Notes: generated by a model from the sequence alone, not told the origin. A stretch of DNA of 64,000 bases from Collimonas pratensis (GCF_001584185.1 NZ_CP013234.1:2418001-2482000), one strand, 5' to 3'; counted from the first letter of the stretch, positions 8,392-17,272 are shown. Made by a program: numbers and translations.

Positions 8392-10479
8392 ATGCACCAT
8401 GTTCCACGCGCCCGCCCTCGAATCCTTCCTGCCCTGATTCGCATCGCCATCGCCAGTTTGAGTACGCTGACTGCCGGCGCCATTGCCGGCGAGGTCGCGC
8501 CGAACGACGTGCTGCTGCCGACGGTCGTCATCACCGCGGCGCAGGAGACTTCGCCTCTGACCATCGTGGTCGATCCGAAAGCGCCGCGGCAGCCGATACC
8601 GGCCAGCGACGGCGCCGATTACCTGAAAACCATTCCCGGCTTTTCTGCGGTGCGCAATGGCGGCACCAACGGCGATCCTGTCTTGCGCGGCATGTTCGGC
8701 TCGCGCATCAACATCCTGAACGACGGCACCACGATCCTCGGCGCCTGCCCTGGCCGCATGGATGCGCCGACTTCCTATATTTCCCCGGAAAGCTACGACA
8801 AGCTGACGGTGATCAAGGGGCCTCAAAGCGTGATCTGGGGACCGGGAGCATCTGCCGGGACGGTGCTGTTCGAGCGGGAGACAGCACCGTTCTCGGCAAC
8901 CGATAATCCGGTCCGCTTTGACGGCGGACTGACGGCAGGATCGTACGGTCGCAATGAACAGAGAGCGGATCTGACAGTCGGCACGCCGGCCGTCTACACA
9001 CGGATAACCGCCAACCACGCGCAAGCCGACGACTATCAGGATGGCAATCGCCAAACGGTCGCGTCGCGCTGGGATAAATGGAATGTGGATGCCGCGCTCG
9101 GTTTTACGCCGGACGCCAATACCCTGCTGGAATTGAATGCGGGGATCGGCGACGGATCCGCGGCCTATGCCGGGCGGGGAATGGACGGGGCCAGCTTCAA
9201 GCGCCACAGCTTCAACGCCAAATTCGAGAAGCGCAATCTCAGCCAGCATGTCGCCAAGCTTGAGGCGATCGCGTATTACAACTATGCCGATCATCTGATG
9301 GATAACTACACGCTGCGCAAACCGGACCCTAATGCCGGCATGATGAATATGCCAATGGCGTCGGAAGTCGACCGCCGCACGGTCGGCGCCAGGATAGCCG
9401 CGACGCTGGAGTGGGGCGACACGCTGAGCCTGGTCACCGGTGTCGATATGCAACAAAACGCGCATCGTGTGCGCAGCGGCATGGGCATCAATACCTACTC
9501 GCGAAATCCGTGGAACAAGGATGCCGCTTTCAGCAATATAGGCGTGTTTGGCGAGGCGACCTGGTCTGTGGCGTCGCGGCAGCGTCTCATCGGCGGCATG
9601 CGCATCGATTATGCGACGGCGAAAGATGATCGCAACACGCTGGGGCAGGGCATGATGGCCATGCCCAATCCGACTGCCGATACGGAACGCCGGGTCACGC
9701 TGCCGAGCGGCTTTATCCGTCATGAATACGATTTGCCTTCGAAGGCTGTCACTCTCTACGCCGGACTCGGCCATGCCGAGCGCTTTCCTGATTATTGGGA
9801 ACTGTTTTCTCCGAACTTGGCGCCGACGGGTTCAGTCAATGCCTTCGCCGGCATACGCCCGGAAAAAACCACGCAATTGGATATCGGCGCGCAATACAAA
9901 GCTGGTGCATGGCAAGGCTGGGCATCGGCCTATCTCGGCGTGATCAACGATTACATCTTGTTTTCCTATTTGCCCGGTCCCATGGGCGGCAAGTCGCAGG
10001 CGAATAATGTGGATGCACAGATCATGGGCGGCGAGCTGGGCGCATCTTATGATTTCGCTTCGCATTGGAAGATGGAGAGTTCGCTGGCCTATGCTTGGGG
10101 CCGCAACCGCAGCGATGGCAAGGCTTTGCCGCAGATGCCGCCGCTTGATACACGTCTTTCCCTGAGCTACAACGATGGCCGCTGGTCATACGGGGCGCTA
10201 TGGCGTCTGGTGTCCGCGCAAAACCGGATTGCGGTGAATGACGGCAATGTGGTCGGCAAGGATTTCGGTCCGACGGCGGGCTTTGGCGTATTTTCGATAA
10301 ATGGCGCTTACGCGCTTTCCAAATCGGTGCAGATCGTTGCCGGCGTCGATAATGTTTTCAACAAGGCATATGCAGAACATCTCAACCTGGCAGGCAATAC
10401 CGGCTTTGGCTATGCCGCCAATACGGCAATCAATGACCAGGGACGTAGCGCCTGGCTGAAGCTGGCGGTGAAATACTGA
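8392..10479 (+). CDS. TonB-dependent copper receptor (OprC/NosA type)
   Basis: Outer-membrane 22-strand beta-barrel with plug, 695 aa, for TonB-driven uptake of copper. The plug carries DYLKTIPGFSAVRNGGTNGDPVLRG (as the pattern DYLKTIPGF plus NGDPVLRG), GACPGRMDAPTSY and VIKGPQSVIWGPGAS, all typical of the copper receptor subfamily. Met-rich loops (MMNMPMAS, GMMAMPNP, PGPMGG) fit soft-metal binding. The barrel ends with an aromatic-rich strand (WLKLAVKY). The ATG at 8392 has AGGA five bases upstream, better than the ATG at 8386. No copper regulator is adjacent. A strong hairpin follows. Confidence 0.9.
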   Translation: MHHVPRARPRILPALIRIAIASLSTLTAGAIAGEVAPNDVLLPTVVITAAQETSPLTIVVDPKAPRQPIPASDGADYLKTIPGFSAVRNGGTNGDPVLRGMFGSRINILNDGTTILGACPGRMDAPTSYISPESYDKLTVIKGPQSVIWGPGASAGTVLFERETAPFSATDNPVRFDGGLTAGSYGRNEQRADLTVGTPAVYTRITANHAQADDYQDGNRQTVASRWDKWNVDAALGFTPDANTLLELNAGIGDGSAAYAGRGMDGASFKRHSFNAKFEKRNLSQHVAKLEAIAYYNYADHLMDNYTLRKPDPNAGMMNMPMASEVDRRTVGARIAATLEWGDTLSLVTGVDMQQNAHRVRSGMGINTYSRNPWNKDAAFSNIGVFGEATWSVASRQRLIGGMRIDYATAKDDRNTLGQGMMAMPNPTADTERRVTLPSGFIRHEYDLPSKAVTLYAGLGHAERFPDYWELFSPNLAPTGSVNAFAGIRPEKTTQLDIGAQYKAGAWQGWASAYLGVINDYILFSYLPGPMGGKSQANNVDAQIMGGELGASYDFASHWKMESSLAYAWGRNRSDGKALPQMPPLDTRLSLSYNDGRWSYGALWRLVSAQNRIAVNDGNVVGKDFGPTAGFGVFSINGAYALSKSVQIVAGVDNVFNKAYAEHLNLAGNTGFGYAANTAINDQGRSAWLKLAVKY

Positions 10480-10501
10480 TGCTATAAGAAAAAAATCCCA
10501 A

Positions 10502-10539
10502 AAAAAGATCCGCAGCACTGACATGCTGCGGATCTTTTT
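10502..10539. terminator. Bidirectional terminator between the copper receptor and hcp
   Basis: A 16-bp perfect stem (10502-10517 with 10524-10539) and a 6-base loop have an A-run on one side and a T-run on the other, so it works for both convergent genes. Confidence 0.92.
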
Positions 10540-10551
10540 CGGGAGGGGAGA

Positions 10552-11043
10552 TTACGCGGTTTTGTTAGTCGACAAATCCCAGCCGCCGGAAGTATTGCCG
10601 CCGGAGCCGCCGCCGATTTTTTGCTGGGTGTACTTCCATTTCACCTTGGAGTATTTCAGGCTGACTGTTTCGCTCAGTACGTCGCCTTCAGTGACGGATG
10701 GCGTGACATCGGAAATCAGCACGTTCGACAGTTCGATTTCAAAGTACTTGATGCGGTCGCCCTTGCCGTCGGCGCGCAGGAATTCGAACTTGGCGCTGTC
10801 GATGGTCTTGCCGGACGAGCAGTTCTGCAGCAGCAAAGGGGTGGCCAGGTCGGCGATCTTGGTGAGCACGATGTCTTTGTGCTCGCAACGCTCGGCAGTG
10901 TGGCCGCCACCAGTGGATGCGGTAGCTGACTTTGGTTGCAACACTTCCCACTGTACCGATTTGCACTCGATCCAGTCTTTGTGTGCACTGTCGGTCGATT
11001 CGCCCTTGATGCCATTGATTTGCAGGTATACGTCGATTGCCAT
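10552..11043 (-). CDS. hcp: Hcp family type VI secretion tube protein (orphan)
   Basis: Hcp forms the hexameric rings of the type VI secretion inner tube and can carry effectors. The 163-aa protein starts MAIDVYLQINGIKGES, and the middle contains HKDIVLTKIADLATPLLLQ and the YFEIELSNVLISD strand typical of Hcp1. The C-terminus has a glycine-rich extension (IGGGSGGNTSGGWD). GGGAG is placed just upstream of the ATG. No other T6SS gene is within the window, so this is an orphan copy that would act with a main cluster elsewhere. Confidence 0.93.
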   Translation of the reverse strand: MAIDVYLQINGIKGESTDSAHKDWIECKSVQWEVLQPKSATASTGGGHTAERCEHKDIVLTKIADLATPLLLQNCSSGKTIDSAKFEFLRADGKGDRIKYFEIELSNVLISDVTPSVTEGDVLSETVSLKYSKVKWKYTQQKIGGGSGGNTSGGWDLSTNKTA

Positions 11044-11461
11044 GGTATTGCTCCCTTATTGAGGTTAAGACTTAAGTGTTGCTGGCCGTGCCGCCGCCAG
11101 ACGAGTTAAAACAGAATGTTCTGTCTGATCGAAATCAAGAACAGGACAACATTTCACTCACCAAATATGACTGCCGGGACTCTTGCATAACGGCGCCAGA
11201 TTAAGTGTTTGATTCACATATGCAAGACTGACTTTATCTCAGCTTGGCATGCTCAATTGCAAACAATTGTATCGTTTGGGCAATTAATTAGTTTCTATCG
11301 TGCAACTATCGCATCAATTCCGGCAGATGTCCAATAAATCCCGCCGGCTCTTGTTGGCCAAATGGTATTTTTGCCACAAATTTACAGGGGAGATATTTTT
11401 ATTGCAAGTAATTCTGGGTAATAACAAGAAATACCTGACAAACGTACCGATTTACATCACA
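11044..11461. other. Gene-free AT-rich region upstream of hcp
   Basis: 418 bases, clearly more AT-rich than the flanks. It should hold the hcp promoter (minus strand). A 69-codon plus-strand frame at 11300 has no ribosome site or protein-like character. No repeat or RNA gene was recognised. Confidence 0.6.
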
Positions 11462-12601
11462 TCAAAAATTGAAAAGACACAGGCACGACGAACCATTGCC
11501 GCCGGATAGCAGGGTAGTGACCTGGCCGCCGGGCGTTACCTTGCGCAGCAGGTTGTTGCCGGTGTCGGCAACATACAGATTGTTGGCGCTGTCGCTGGCG
11601 ATGCCCTTGGGCTGGTTGAAACTGGCCTTGTTGCCGCTGCCGTCCGCGGCGCCGGCATTGCCGACATTACCGGCGAGCGTGCTGACGACGCCGGAAGCGG
11701 AGGCGCTGCGCAGCAGCTGGTTGGCGCTGTCCGTGATGCGGACATTTCCCGAGCTGTCGACGACGATGCCGTTCGGCTGATTGAAGCTGGCGCGCTGACC
11801 GCTGCCGTCGCTACTGCCACTGTTGCCGGCAGTGCCGGCCAGCGTGCTGACGACACCGGCCTGTGTCAGTTTGCGGATCGTGTTGTTGCCGGTGTCGGCG
11901 ACATACAGATTCGCCGCGCTGTCGATGGCGATGCCCTGCGGCAGGTTGAAGCTGGCGCTGCTGCCGCTGCCATCCTGGCTGCCGACGTTGCCGGCGGTCC
12001 CCGCCAGCGTCGTGACCACGCCCGCCGGACTGATTTTGCGCACGGTATCGTTGCCGGTATCCGCAACGTACAGATTACCGGCCGCGTCGAGCACTACACC
12101 CCAAGGCTGATTGAAGCGGGCATTGCCGGCGCTGCCGTCAGCCTGACCACTTTGCCCGGGGCTGCCGGCCAGGGTCGAGACGGCGCCGGCGGCAGTCACT
12201 TTGCGGATGGTGTCGTTCTGGGTATCGGCCACGTACAGGTTGCCGGCGTTATCGACAGCGATGCCGCCGGGTTGGTTGAACAACGCATTCTGGGCGTTGC
12301 CGTCCGTGCTGCCGGCATTGCCGGCGCTTCCGGCGATGGTGGTGGCGACGCCGGCGGCAGTGATTTTGCGGATGGTGTTATTGCCGGTGTCGCTGACAAA
12401 CAGGTTACCGCCGGCATCGACTGCAATGCCGCTCGGCTGGTTAAAACGCACGCTATTGCCGCTGCCGTCGCTGCTGCCGGCACTGGTATTGTTGTTGCTG
12501 GCGTTGTCGCATGAAGTCGTCTGGCTGTTCTTGCAGCAGCCGGCCAGCATCAGGCCAAGCAGGCAGAGGGGAAGTCCGGTGTGCAGTTTTTGTAGTCGCA
12601 T
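11462..12601 (-). CDS. NHL-repeat lipoprotein
   Basis: Exported 379-aa beta-propeller protein. The signal peptide ends in the lipobox LMLAGC, so Cys22 would be lipidated. A short Ser/Asn linker leads to six near-identical NHL repeats of about 56 residues, each with FNQPxGIAVDxxGNLYVADTxNxTIRKxT and a VxTLAG turn. Such propellers usually serve as binding platforms; no catalytic residues are evident. The six repeats are highly similar at the DNA level as well, which suggests recent internal duplication. The C-terminus ends CLCLFNF, with two cysteines. Function unknown. Confidence 0.85.
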   Translation of the reverse strand: MRLQKLHTGLPLCLLGLMLAGCCKNSQTTSCDNASNNNTSAGSSDGSGNSVRFNQPSGIAVDAGGNLFVSDTGNNTIRKITAAGVATTIAGSAGNAGSTDGNAQNALFNQPGGIAVDNAGNLYVADTQNDTIRKVTAAGAVSTLAGSPGQSGQADGSAGNARFNQPWGVVLDAAGNLYVADTGNDTVRKISPAGVVTTLAGTAGNVGSQDGSGSSASFNLPQGIAIDSAANLYVADTGNNTIRKLTQAGVVSTLAGTAGNSGSSDGSGQRASFNQPNGIVVDSSGNVRITDSANQLLRSASASGVVSTLAGNVGNAGAADGSGNKASFNQPKGIASDSANNLYVADTGNNLLRKVTPGGQVTTLLSGGNGSSCLCLFNF

Positions 12602-12687
12602 GTAGATTTGTATCAGGTTGGCCCGGACGAAGCAGGCGAATGTGATTGAGATGTTCTGGTGTCAAGATAACCCAAATTTAACATGAT

Positions 12688-13212
12688 TTAGCAGCCGTAT
12701 ATCTTGCGTCCATTAATCCATTGATAGCGGCCGCCGCGCGGCCCGGTGTGGCAGGCCGCGCCTGCGTTTGTCCCATGGCGAAAACGCCAAGGTGCGACAG
12801 GGTTCGGGTCTGACCATAATCCTGCTCTGGCGGCGCGAGCGGCAGTTTCCAGCATCTTCAGATCGCTGCCGCTGCCGGCGCGCGCAGCAGCCCAGGCCAT
12901 GCCGCGTTCCACTTGGGCGCGGCCAATGTCAATCCCATCGCAGCGCAGCGTCGCCACGGTGCGGCCGAATTGATCGATCGCTTTGGCATCGTAACTTGCA
13001 CCCTTGCCCCAGCATAGCTGGTACAGTGATTGCCTGGCTTGCTGGCCGAATGCCTGCTTTATTTCCGGCGCATCGATGCCGGCGAGACGCAGCTTGATGC
13101 GTTTACGGCCTGCCTGCAGCGTCAGGCTGTCGCCGTCGGCTATGTAGAGCACCTTGTGCGCGTGCGAGGCCAGCGGCGTGAACACGAGGATGGCGGCGAG
13201 GAAAATTTTCAT
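12688..13212 (-). CDS. Secreted thermonuclease-like nuclease (SNase family)
   Basis: Calcium-dependent staphylococcal-nuclease-type endonuclease, exported by a Sec signal peptide (MKIFLAAILVFTPLASHA). Key elements are visible: ADGDSLTL, RLAGIDAPE (which supplies the catalytic Arg, Asp and Glu equivalents) and DQFGRTVATL with the second catalytic Arg. After the domain comes GLWSDPNPVAPWRFR, typical of this class, and a Cys-containing tail. The ATG at 13212 gives a clean signal peptide; an upstream ATG at 13230 adds six residues. Neither has a strong ribosome site. Confidence 0.88.
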   Translation of the reverse strand: MKIFLAAILVFTPLASHAHKVLYIADGDSLTLQAGRKRIKLRLAGIDAPEIKQAFGQQARQSLYQLCWGKGASYDAKAIDQFGRTVATLRCDGIDIGRAQVERGMAWAAARAGSGSDLKMLETAARAARAGLWSDPNPVAPWRFRHGTNAGAACHTGPRGGRYQWINGRKIYGC

Positions 13213-13283
13213 GTGGACGGCGGCGGTCATGTGCGTGGCGGCGGCCGGCTATCCCGGCAGGCTTAGTTTACAGGAGCGTCGCA

Positions 13284-13958
13284 ATGAAAAATGTAAGAGG
13301 TATCGTATTCGATCTCTACGGCACGCTTTATGACGTGCATTCGGTGGCGGCGCCGTGCGACCGTTATCATCCGGGGCGGGGGCGTGAGATGAGCGCCCTG
13401 TGGCGCCAAAAGCAGCTGGAATACACCTGGCTGCGCAGCCTGATGGGGGCGTATGTCGACTTCGAACAGGTCACGCACGACGCCTTGGTGTTTGCCTCGC
13501 ATCACTTGAAACTGCCGCTGGACCGGGCTGCCTGTTCCGCGCTGTGCCAGGAATATCTCAAGATCCAGCCTTTCCCCGAGGTGCCGGCCGCGCTCGCCAG
13601 GCTGCAGGCGATGGCGCTGCCGCTTGCGATTCTCTCTAATGGTTCAGTCAACTCGATCCGCAGCGTGGTCGCGGCGTCGCAGCTGGAACACCATTTCGCC
13701 CACCTGATCAGCGCCGACAACGCGCAGATTTTCAAGCCGCACGACAGCGTCTACCAGCTGGCTGAACAGCAGATGCAGCGCCACCGCTCCGAACTGCTGT
13801 TTGTTTCTTCCAATGCCTGGGATGCGTCGGGAGCGCGTCATTTCGGCTATCCGGTGTGCTGGGTCAACCGCGCCGGCAACACCTTTGACGAACTGGGGCA
13901 GTCTCCCGACCATGTCATCCAGGGACTGGAGCAGCTGGCGGACTGGATCGCAAGCTAG
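13284..13958 (+). CDS. Haloacid dehalogenase type II (HAD superfamily)
   Basis: Cytosolic 224-aa enzyme of the L-2-haloacid dehalogenase class, which replaces halogen by hydroxyl through an aspartyl ester. All HAD motifs are seen: motif I FDLYGTLYD with nucleophile Asp10, motif II LSNGS, the lysine in FKPHDSVYQL and the SSNAWDASGA loop that contains the dehalogenase Ser-Asn-x-Trp-Asp signature. Catalytic Arg and Trp contacts in the cap appear present (YTWLRSLMGAY). The match with true dehalogenases is good, but the natural substrate could be another small acid. It stands alone. Confidence 0.9.
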   Translation: MKNVRGIVFDLYGTLYDVHSVAAPCDRYHPGRGREMSALWRQKQLEYTWLRSLMGAYVDFEQVTHDALVFASHHLKLPLDRAACSALCQEYLKIQPFPEVPAALARLQAMALPLAILSNGSVNSIRSVVAASQLEHHFAHLISADNAQIFKPHDSVYQLAEQQMQRHRSELLFVSSNAWDASGARHFGYPVCWVNRAGNTFDELGQSPDHVIQGLEQLADWIAS

Positions 13959-13964
13959 CGCCTC

Positions 13965-15722
13965 TCAGCTCAACAGCCGTTCGCGTTTTTGTTCTTCATC
14001 AAAAAACAGGCGCGACGGCTTGATCAGGTCGCTGCGGCTGATGATGCCGATCAGGCGCCGGCTTTGCAGATCGCTGACCACCGGCAGCCGTTCCAGGTGA
14101 TGGCTCGCCATGCGCGCTGCCGCGATGCGGCAGGTCTCCGATGGCAGCGCCACCAGGGCGGCGGACTGCTCGATATAAGCGGCGTTGAATAAAGTCGTCA
14201 GAGGATTGGCGCCATCGGCCAGCGGCCCGAAACTGCTGCGTTCGACCATGCCCAGCAAACCATATTCAATATCGACCACCGGATAGCAGCGATGCACCTG
14301 CTGCGGGCCGAAGTATTGCGCCAGGGCTTCGGCGATGCTCAGGTAGGCCGGGATGGCCGTTACCGCATGGGTCATGATGTCATCCACATGCTGGCGCTCG
14401 AGCGGATCGACGCCGTATTCGCGGTAGATGTGGTAGCCGCGGCGGGCGATCTTTTCAGTCATGATGGAGCGCCGCATGGTTAGTACGGTAAAGCCGTAGG
14501 CGACGCCGGTGGTGAGCAGCAGCGGCAGCAAGGCGTTGGTGTCGTGGGTCAGGCCGAAGGCGAACACGGCAGCGGTCAGCGGCGCGCCGAGTACGCCGGC
14601 CAGCACCGCCGCCATGCATACCAGCGGCCACAGATGGATGTCGCCGCCCGGTAGCCATGGCGCCAGCACGGTGCCGAGGCCGGCGCCGATGATCAGCAGC
14701 GGCGCCAGGACGCCGCCGGAGGTGCCGGAACCGAGCGCGATGACCCAGATTACCGCTTTCACCAGCAGCAGGCTCAAGGCCGCCTGCATCAGCAGGTTGC
14801 CGTTCAACAGATCGCCGATGACATCGTAGCCGACGCCCAGCGCGCGCGGTTCGAAATAGCCGCCTATGCCGACTACGATGCCGCCCAGCGCCGGCCACCA
14901 CATCCAGTGCAGCGGCAGCTTGCTGAACAGGTCTTCGACCCGGTACAGGGCGCTCGACATCAAGGCCGACAAGGCGCCGCCGAGGATGCCGGCAAGCACG
15001 CAAGAGAACAGGGCGCTGAGGCCGATCGCGCCGGTCTGCAAGGGAAACAGCGGACCGCCTTCAAGCAGCAGCGGACGGGTGAAGCCGGCTACGGCGCAAG
15101 CCACGATCACCGGCAGCAGGCTGCGCGGCCGCAGTTCAAACAGCAGTAATTCCACCGCCAGCAGCACCGCAGCCACCGGCGTGCCGAACACCGCGGTCAT
15201 GCCGGCCGTGGCGCCGGCAACGAGCAAGGTCTTGCGCTCCGCTGCCGTCAAATGGAACCGTTGCGCGATCAATGAGCCGATGGCGCCGCCGGTCATAATG
15301 ATCGGCCCTTCGGCGCCAAACGGGCCGCCGCTGCCGATCACGATGCCGGACGAAAGCGGTTTGAGCACGGCGACCTTGGCCGACATCTTGCTCTTGCCGA
15401 ACAGGATGGCTTCGATCGCTTCCGGGATGCCGTGGCCGCGGATTTTTTCCGAACCGAAGCGGGCGATCAGGCCGACGATCAGGCCGCCCAGCACCGGCAG
15501 CAGTATCACCCACAAGCCCAGATGATTGCCTGCCGGCGAACGCGTGGCGAAGGAGAACGACTGATAGAAAAACAGGTTGGTGAACAGCCGGATCAGGTTC
15601 AGCAGAGCGTATGCAGCCAGCGTGCCGCAGCCGCCGATGACGACGGCGATCAGGGAAATCCGCAGCAGCCGGGTATCGGCGGCGAAATCGCGCTTGTGGT
15701 GATGGTGTGAGTTGGCCGACAT
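13965..15722 (-). CDS. ClC-family chloride channel/antiporter with CBS pair
   Basis: Inner-membrane ClC protein of 585 aa. The membrane domain (about residues 20-430) carries the selectivity motifs GSGGPFGAEGP (containing the gating glutamate) and SGGVLAPLL. The GGLIVGLIARFGSEKIRGHGIPEA block is characteristic of the family. A cytoplasmic tail (about 440-580) holds two CBS motifs, which often bind adenine nucleotides. It starts three bases after the stop of the MarR gene and so is cotranscribed with it. Whether it is a channel or an H+/Cl- antiporter cannot be told. Confidence 0.93.
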   Translation of the reverse strand: MSANSHHHHKRDFAADTRLLRISLIAVVIGGCGTLAAYALLNLIRLFTNLFFYQSFSFATRSPAGNHLGLWVILLPVLGGLIVGLIARFGSEKIRGHGIPEAIEAILFGKSKMSAKVAVLKPLSSGIVIGSGGPFGAEGPIIMTGGAIGSLIAQRFHLTAAERKTLLVAGATAGMTAVFGTPVAAVLLAVELLLFELRPRSLLPVIVACAVAGFTRPLLLEGGPLFPLQTGAIGLSALFSCVLAGILGGALSALMSSALYRVEDLFSKLPLHWMWWPALGGIVVGIGGYFEPRALGVGYDVIGDLLNGNLLMQAALSLLLVKAVIWVIALGSGTSGGVLAPLLIIGAGLGTVLAPWLPGGDIHLWPLVCMAAVLAGVLGAPLTAAVFAFGLTHDTNALLPLLLTTGVAYGFTVLTMRRSIMTEKIARRGYHIYREYGVDPLERQHVDDIMTHAVTAIPAYLSIAEALAQYFGPQQVHRCYPVVDIEYGLLGMVERSSFGPLADGANPLTTLFNAAYIEQSAALVALPSETCRIAAARMASHHLERLPVVSDLQSRRLIGIISRSDLIKPSRLFFDEEQKRERLLS

Positions 15723-15724
15723 GG

Positions 15725-16138
15725 CTAGTCCTGGGTGTTGATGGTGGGGATCCTGAAAATATCGCTCAGGGTATTCAGTTCGGCATGGTGCAGTTCTGCC
15801 AGCTTGGCCAGGCAGCGCTCGCCGTCGGGCAGAAGATGGATGTTGACCTGGCGGCGGTCGATGTCGCTGCTGCGGCGCTGCACCAGTTGCAGTTTTTCGC
15901 AGCGTGAAATCAGGGCGACCACGCTGTGGTGCTGCGATTGCAGGCGTTCGGCCAGTTCACCTACGCTGGCCCAGTCGCGCCCGGGCGATCCTTTTACGTG
16001 CAGCAGCAACAAGTACTGCTGCGGCGTCACGCCTTCAGCTTGGGCGGCTTCTTCGCTGAAGCGCAGGAACTTGCGCAACTGGTAGCGGAACGAGGACAAG
16101 GCCTCGAAGTCCTGTTTGGACAGGGATGTGTTTGGCAT
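15725..16138 (-). CDS. MarR family transcriptional regulator
   Basis: 137-aa winged-helix dimeric repressor. Features are the N-terminal helix (FRYQLRKFLRFSEEAA), VTPQQYLLLLHV, the recognition region LAERLQSQHHSVVALISRCEKLQLVQRR and a wing DRRQVNIHLLPDG. The start at 16138 matches the family; the open frame extends farther without support. It is the first gene of a two-gene unit with the ClC gene and probably controls it. A perfect inverted repeat 47 bases upstream is a good autoregulatory site. Confidence 0.9.
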   Translation of the reverse strand: MPNTSLSKQDFEALSSFRYQLRKFLRFSEEAAQAEGVTPQQYLLLLHVKGSPGRDWASVGELAERLQSQHHSVVALISRCEKLQLVQRRSSDIDRRQVNIHLLPDGERCLAKLAELHHAELNTLSDIFRIPTINTQD

Positions 16139-16184
16139 CGGGTGTTGGTGGTTTGGTTGAAGGCGTGATCTGATGAAGCAAGCG

Positions 16185-16207
16185 AATATATCACAATACG
16201 ATATATT
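16185..16207. promoter_or_regulatory. Probable MarR operator
   Basis: Perfect 8-bp inverted repeat AATATATC, 7 bases, GATATATT, in the divergent region between the MarR gene and the YdeI-like gene. Size and symmetry fit MarR-type operators. Confidence 0.65.
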
Positions 16208-16295
16208 ATTCCATGGCCGTCGATGCGGCAGGGATATTGCCATGAGACAAATGCGAGGCAATAATAGGCCTCTCTCCTTTGCTTTGGAAAACCCC

Positions 16296-16889
16296 ATGAG
16301 CGTGGAACGCAAGCCGGCCGAGGCTGCCTCGATACTGCAGTTTGACGACAAGAAAGCCTGGGCCGCATGGCTGAAGAAGCATCACGGCAAGTCGCCCGGC
16401 GTCTGGCTGCGCTTCGCCAAGAAGGGTGCTGAATCCAGCTCCGTGACGCATCCGGAAGCGTTGGAACTGGCTTTGTGCTACGGCTGGATAGACGGCCAGA
16501 AGAAAAGCGACAACGCCCAATTCTGGCTACAGCGATTCACGCCGCGTTCGGCGCGCAGCATCTGGTCCAAGATCAATCGCGACAAGGCGCTGGCGCTGAT
16601 TGCCTCAGGCCAGATGCAGGCGGCCGGACTGCTGGAAGTCGAACGAGCCAAAGACGACGGCCGCTGGCGGGCCGCCTATGACTCGGCCCGCACAGCGGCC
16701 ATCCCGGAAGACTTGCAGCAGGCGCTCGCGGCGAATGCCGCTGCGCAGGCATTCTTTGCTACGCTCGACGCTCAGAACCGCTATGCCGTCCTGTTCCGCA
16801 TCCAGACCGCGAAGAAGGCCGAAACCCGCGCCAAGCGGATCGCGGCCTTCACCCAGATGCTGGGCGAGCACAAGAAGCTGCATCCCTGA
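16296..16889 (+). CDS. YdeI/OmpD-associated family protein
   Basis: Cytosolic protein of 197 aa, recognised by AWAAWLKKHHGKSPGVWLRFAKKG, LCYGWIDGQKK, FTPRSARSIWSKIN, and the C-terminal helical region that ends TRAKRIAAFTQML (quoted in part: WLRFAKKG, LCYGWIDGQKK, SIWSKIN). E. coli YdeI affects peptide resistance, and family members are sometimes called bacteriocin-protection proteins; the biochemical role is unknown. The ATG at 16296 was preferred to an upstream in-frame one at 16173 because only this part is family-like. It diverges from the MarR gene and may share its operator. Confidence 0.8.
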   Translation: MSVERKPAEAASILQFDDKKAWAAWLKKHHGKSPGVWLRFAKKGAESSSVTHPEALELALCYGWIDGQKKSDNAQFWLQRFTPRSARSIWSKINRDKALALIASGQMQAAGLLEVERAKDDGRWRAAYDSARTAAIPEDLQQALAANAAAQAFFATLDAQNRYAVLFRIQTAKKAETRAKRIAAFTQMLGEHKKLHP

Positions 16890-16904
16890 TAGTGCTGATG
16901 CGCT

Positions 16905-17270
16905 TCAGGTCACGATCACGGTGCCCGTCATGCTTTCGTGGCCGGAGCCGCAGAAGACATCGCAGTGAAAAGGAAATTCACCGCTCTTGTCCGGCGTGAA
17001 GCGCAGGCGCGAAGTAGCGCCGGGAAGAATGTCGGTGCGAATCGCAAAGTCTGGCAGGTTGAAGCCCATGACGACATCCAGCGTGGTGAACTCGAGCGTC
17101 ACCGGCTGGTTTTTCTTGAGGCGGATCTCGCCCGGCGTGAAATCGAATTTCTTGGCGACGATCTTGATCACCCGTTCCGGTGTCTGCGCCAGCACCAGCC
17201 GCGTGGCCACGGCCAGGCCGCCGGCAGCCGCACCGGCCAGCAGCAGGCGTCGTTTGTGATGGATATCCAT
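16905..17270 (-). CDS. Tat-exported cupredoxin with a CuA-like site
   Basis: 121-aa cupredoxin-fold protein. The N-terminus KRRLLLAGAAAGG with a twin arginine followed by a hydrophobic run looks like a Tat signal ending near LAQ. The C-terminal CDVFCGSGHESM supplies Cys103, Cys107, His111 and Met114, spaced as in the CuA centre of cytochrome oxidase II and N2O reductase. The other CuA histidine, normally in DVxHxF, is Met68 here (DVVMGF). It is a single domain without membrane helices. It starts three bases after the upstream metallophosphoesterase, same strand, so the two are co-expressed. Confidence 0.85.
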   Translation of the reverse strand: MDIHHKRRLLLAGAAAGGLAVATRLVLAQTPERVIKIVAKKFDFTPGEIRLKKNQPVTLEFTTLDVVMGFNLPDFAIRTDILPGATSRLRFTPDKSGEFPFHCDVFCGSGHESMTGTVIVT

Positions 17271-17272
17271 GA

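Noticed and set aside
8371-9774. Minus-strand frame of 467 codons inside the copper receptor gene
   Set aside because: Arg-rich, random-looking antisense frame; the plus strand holds a clear TonB receptor.
11300-11509. Plus-strand frame of 69 codons
   Set aside because: AT-rich, no ribosome site; overlaps the 3' end of the NHL gene.
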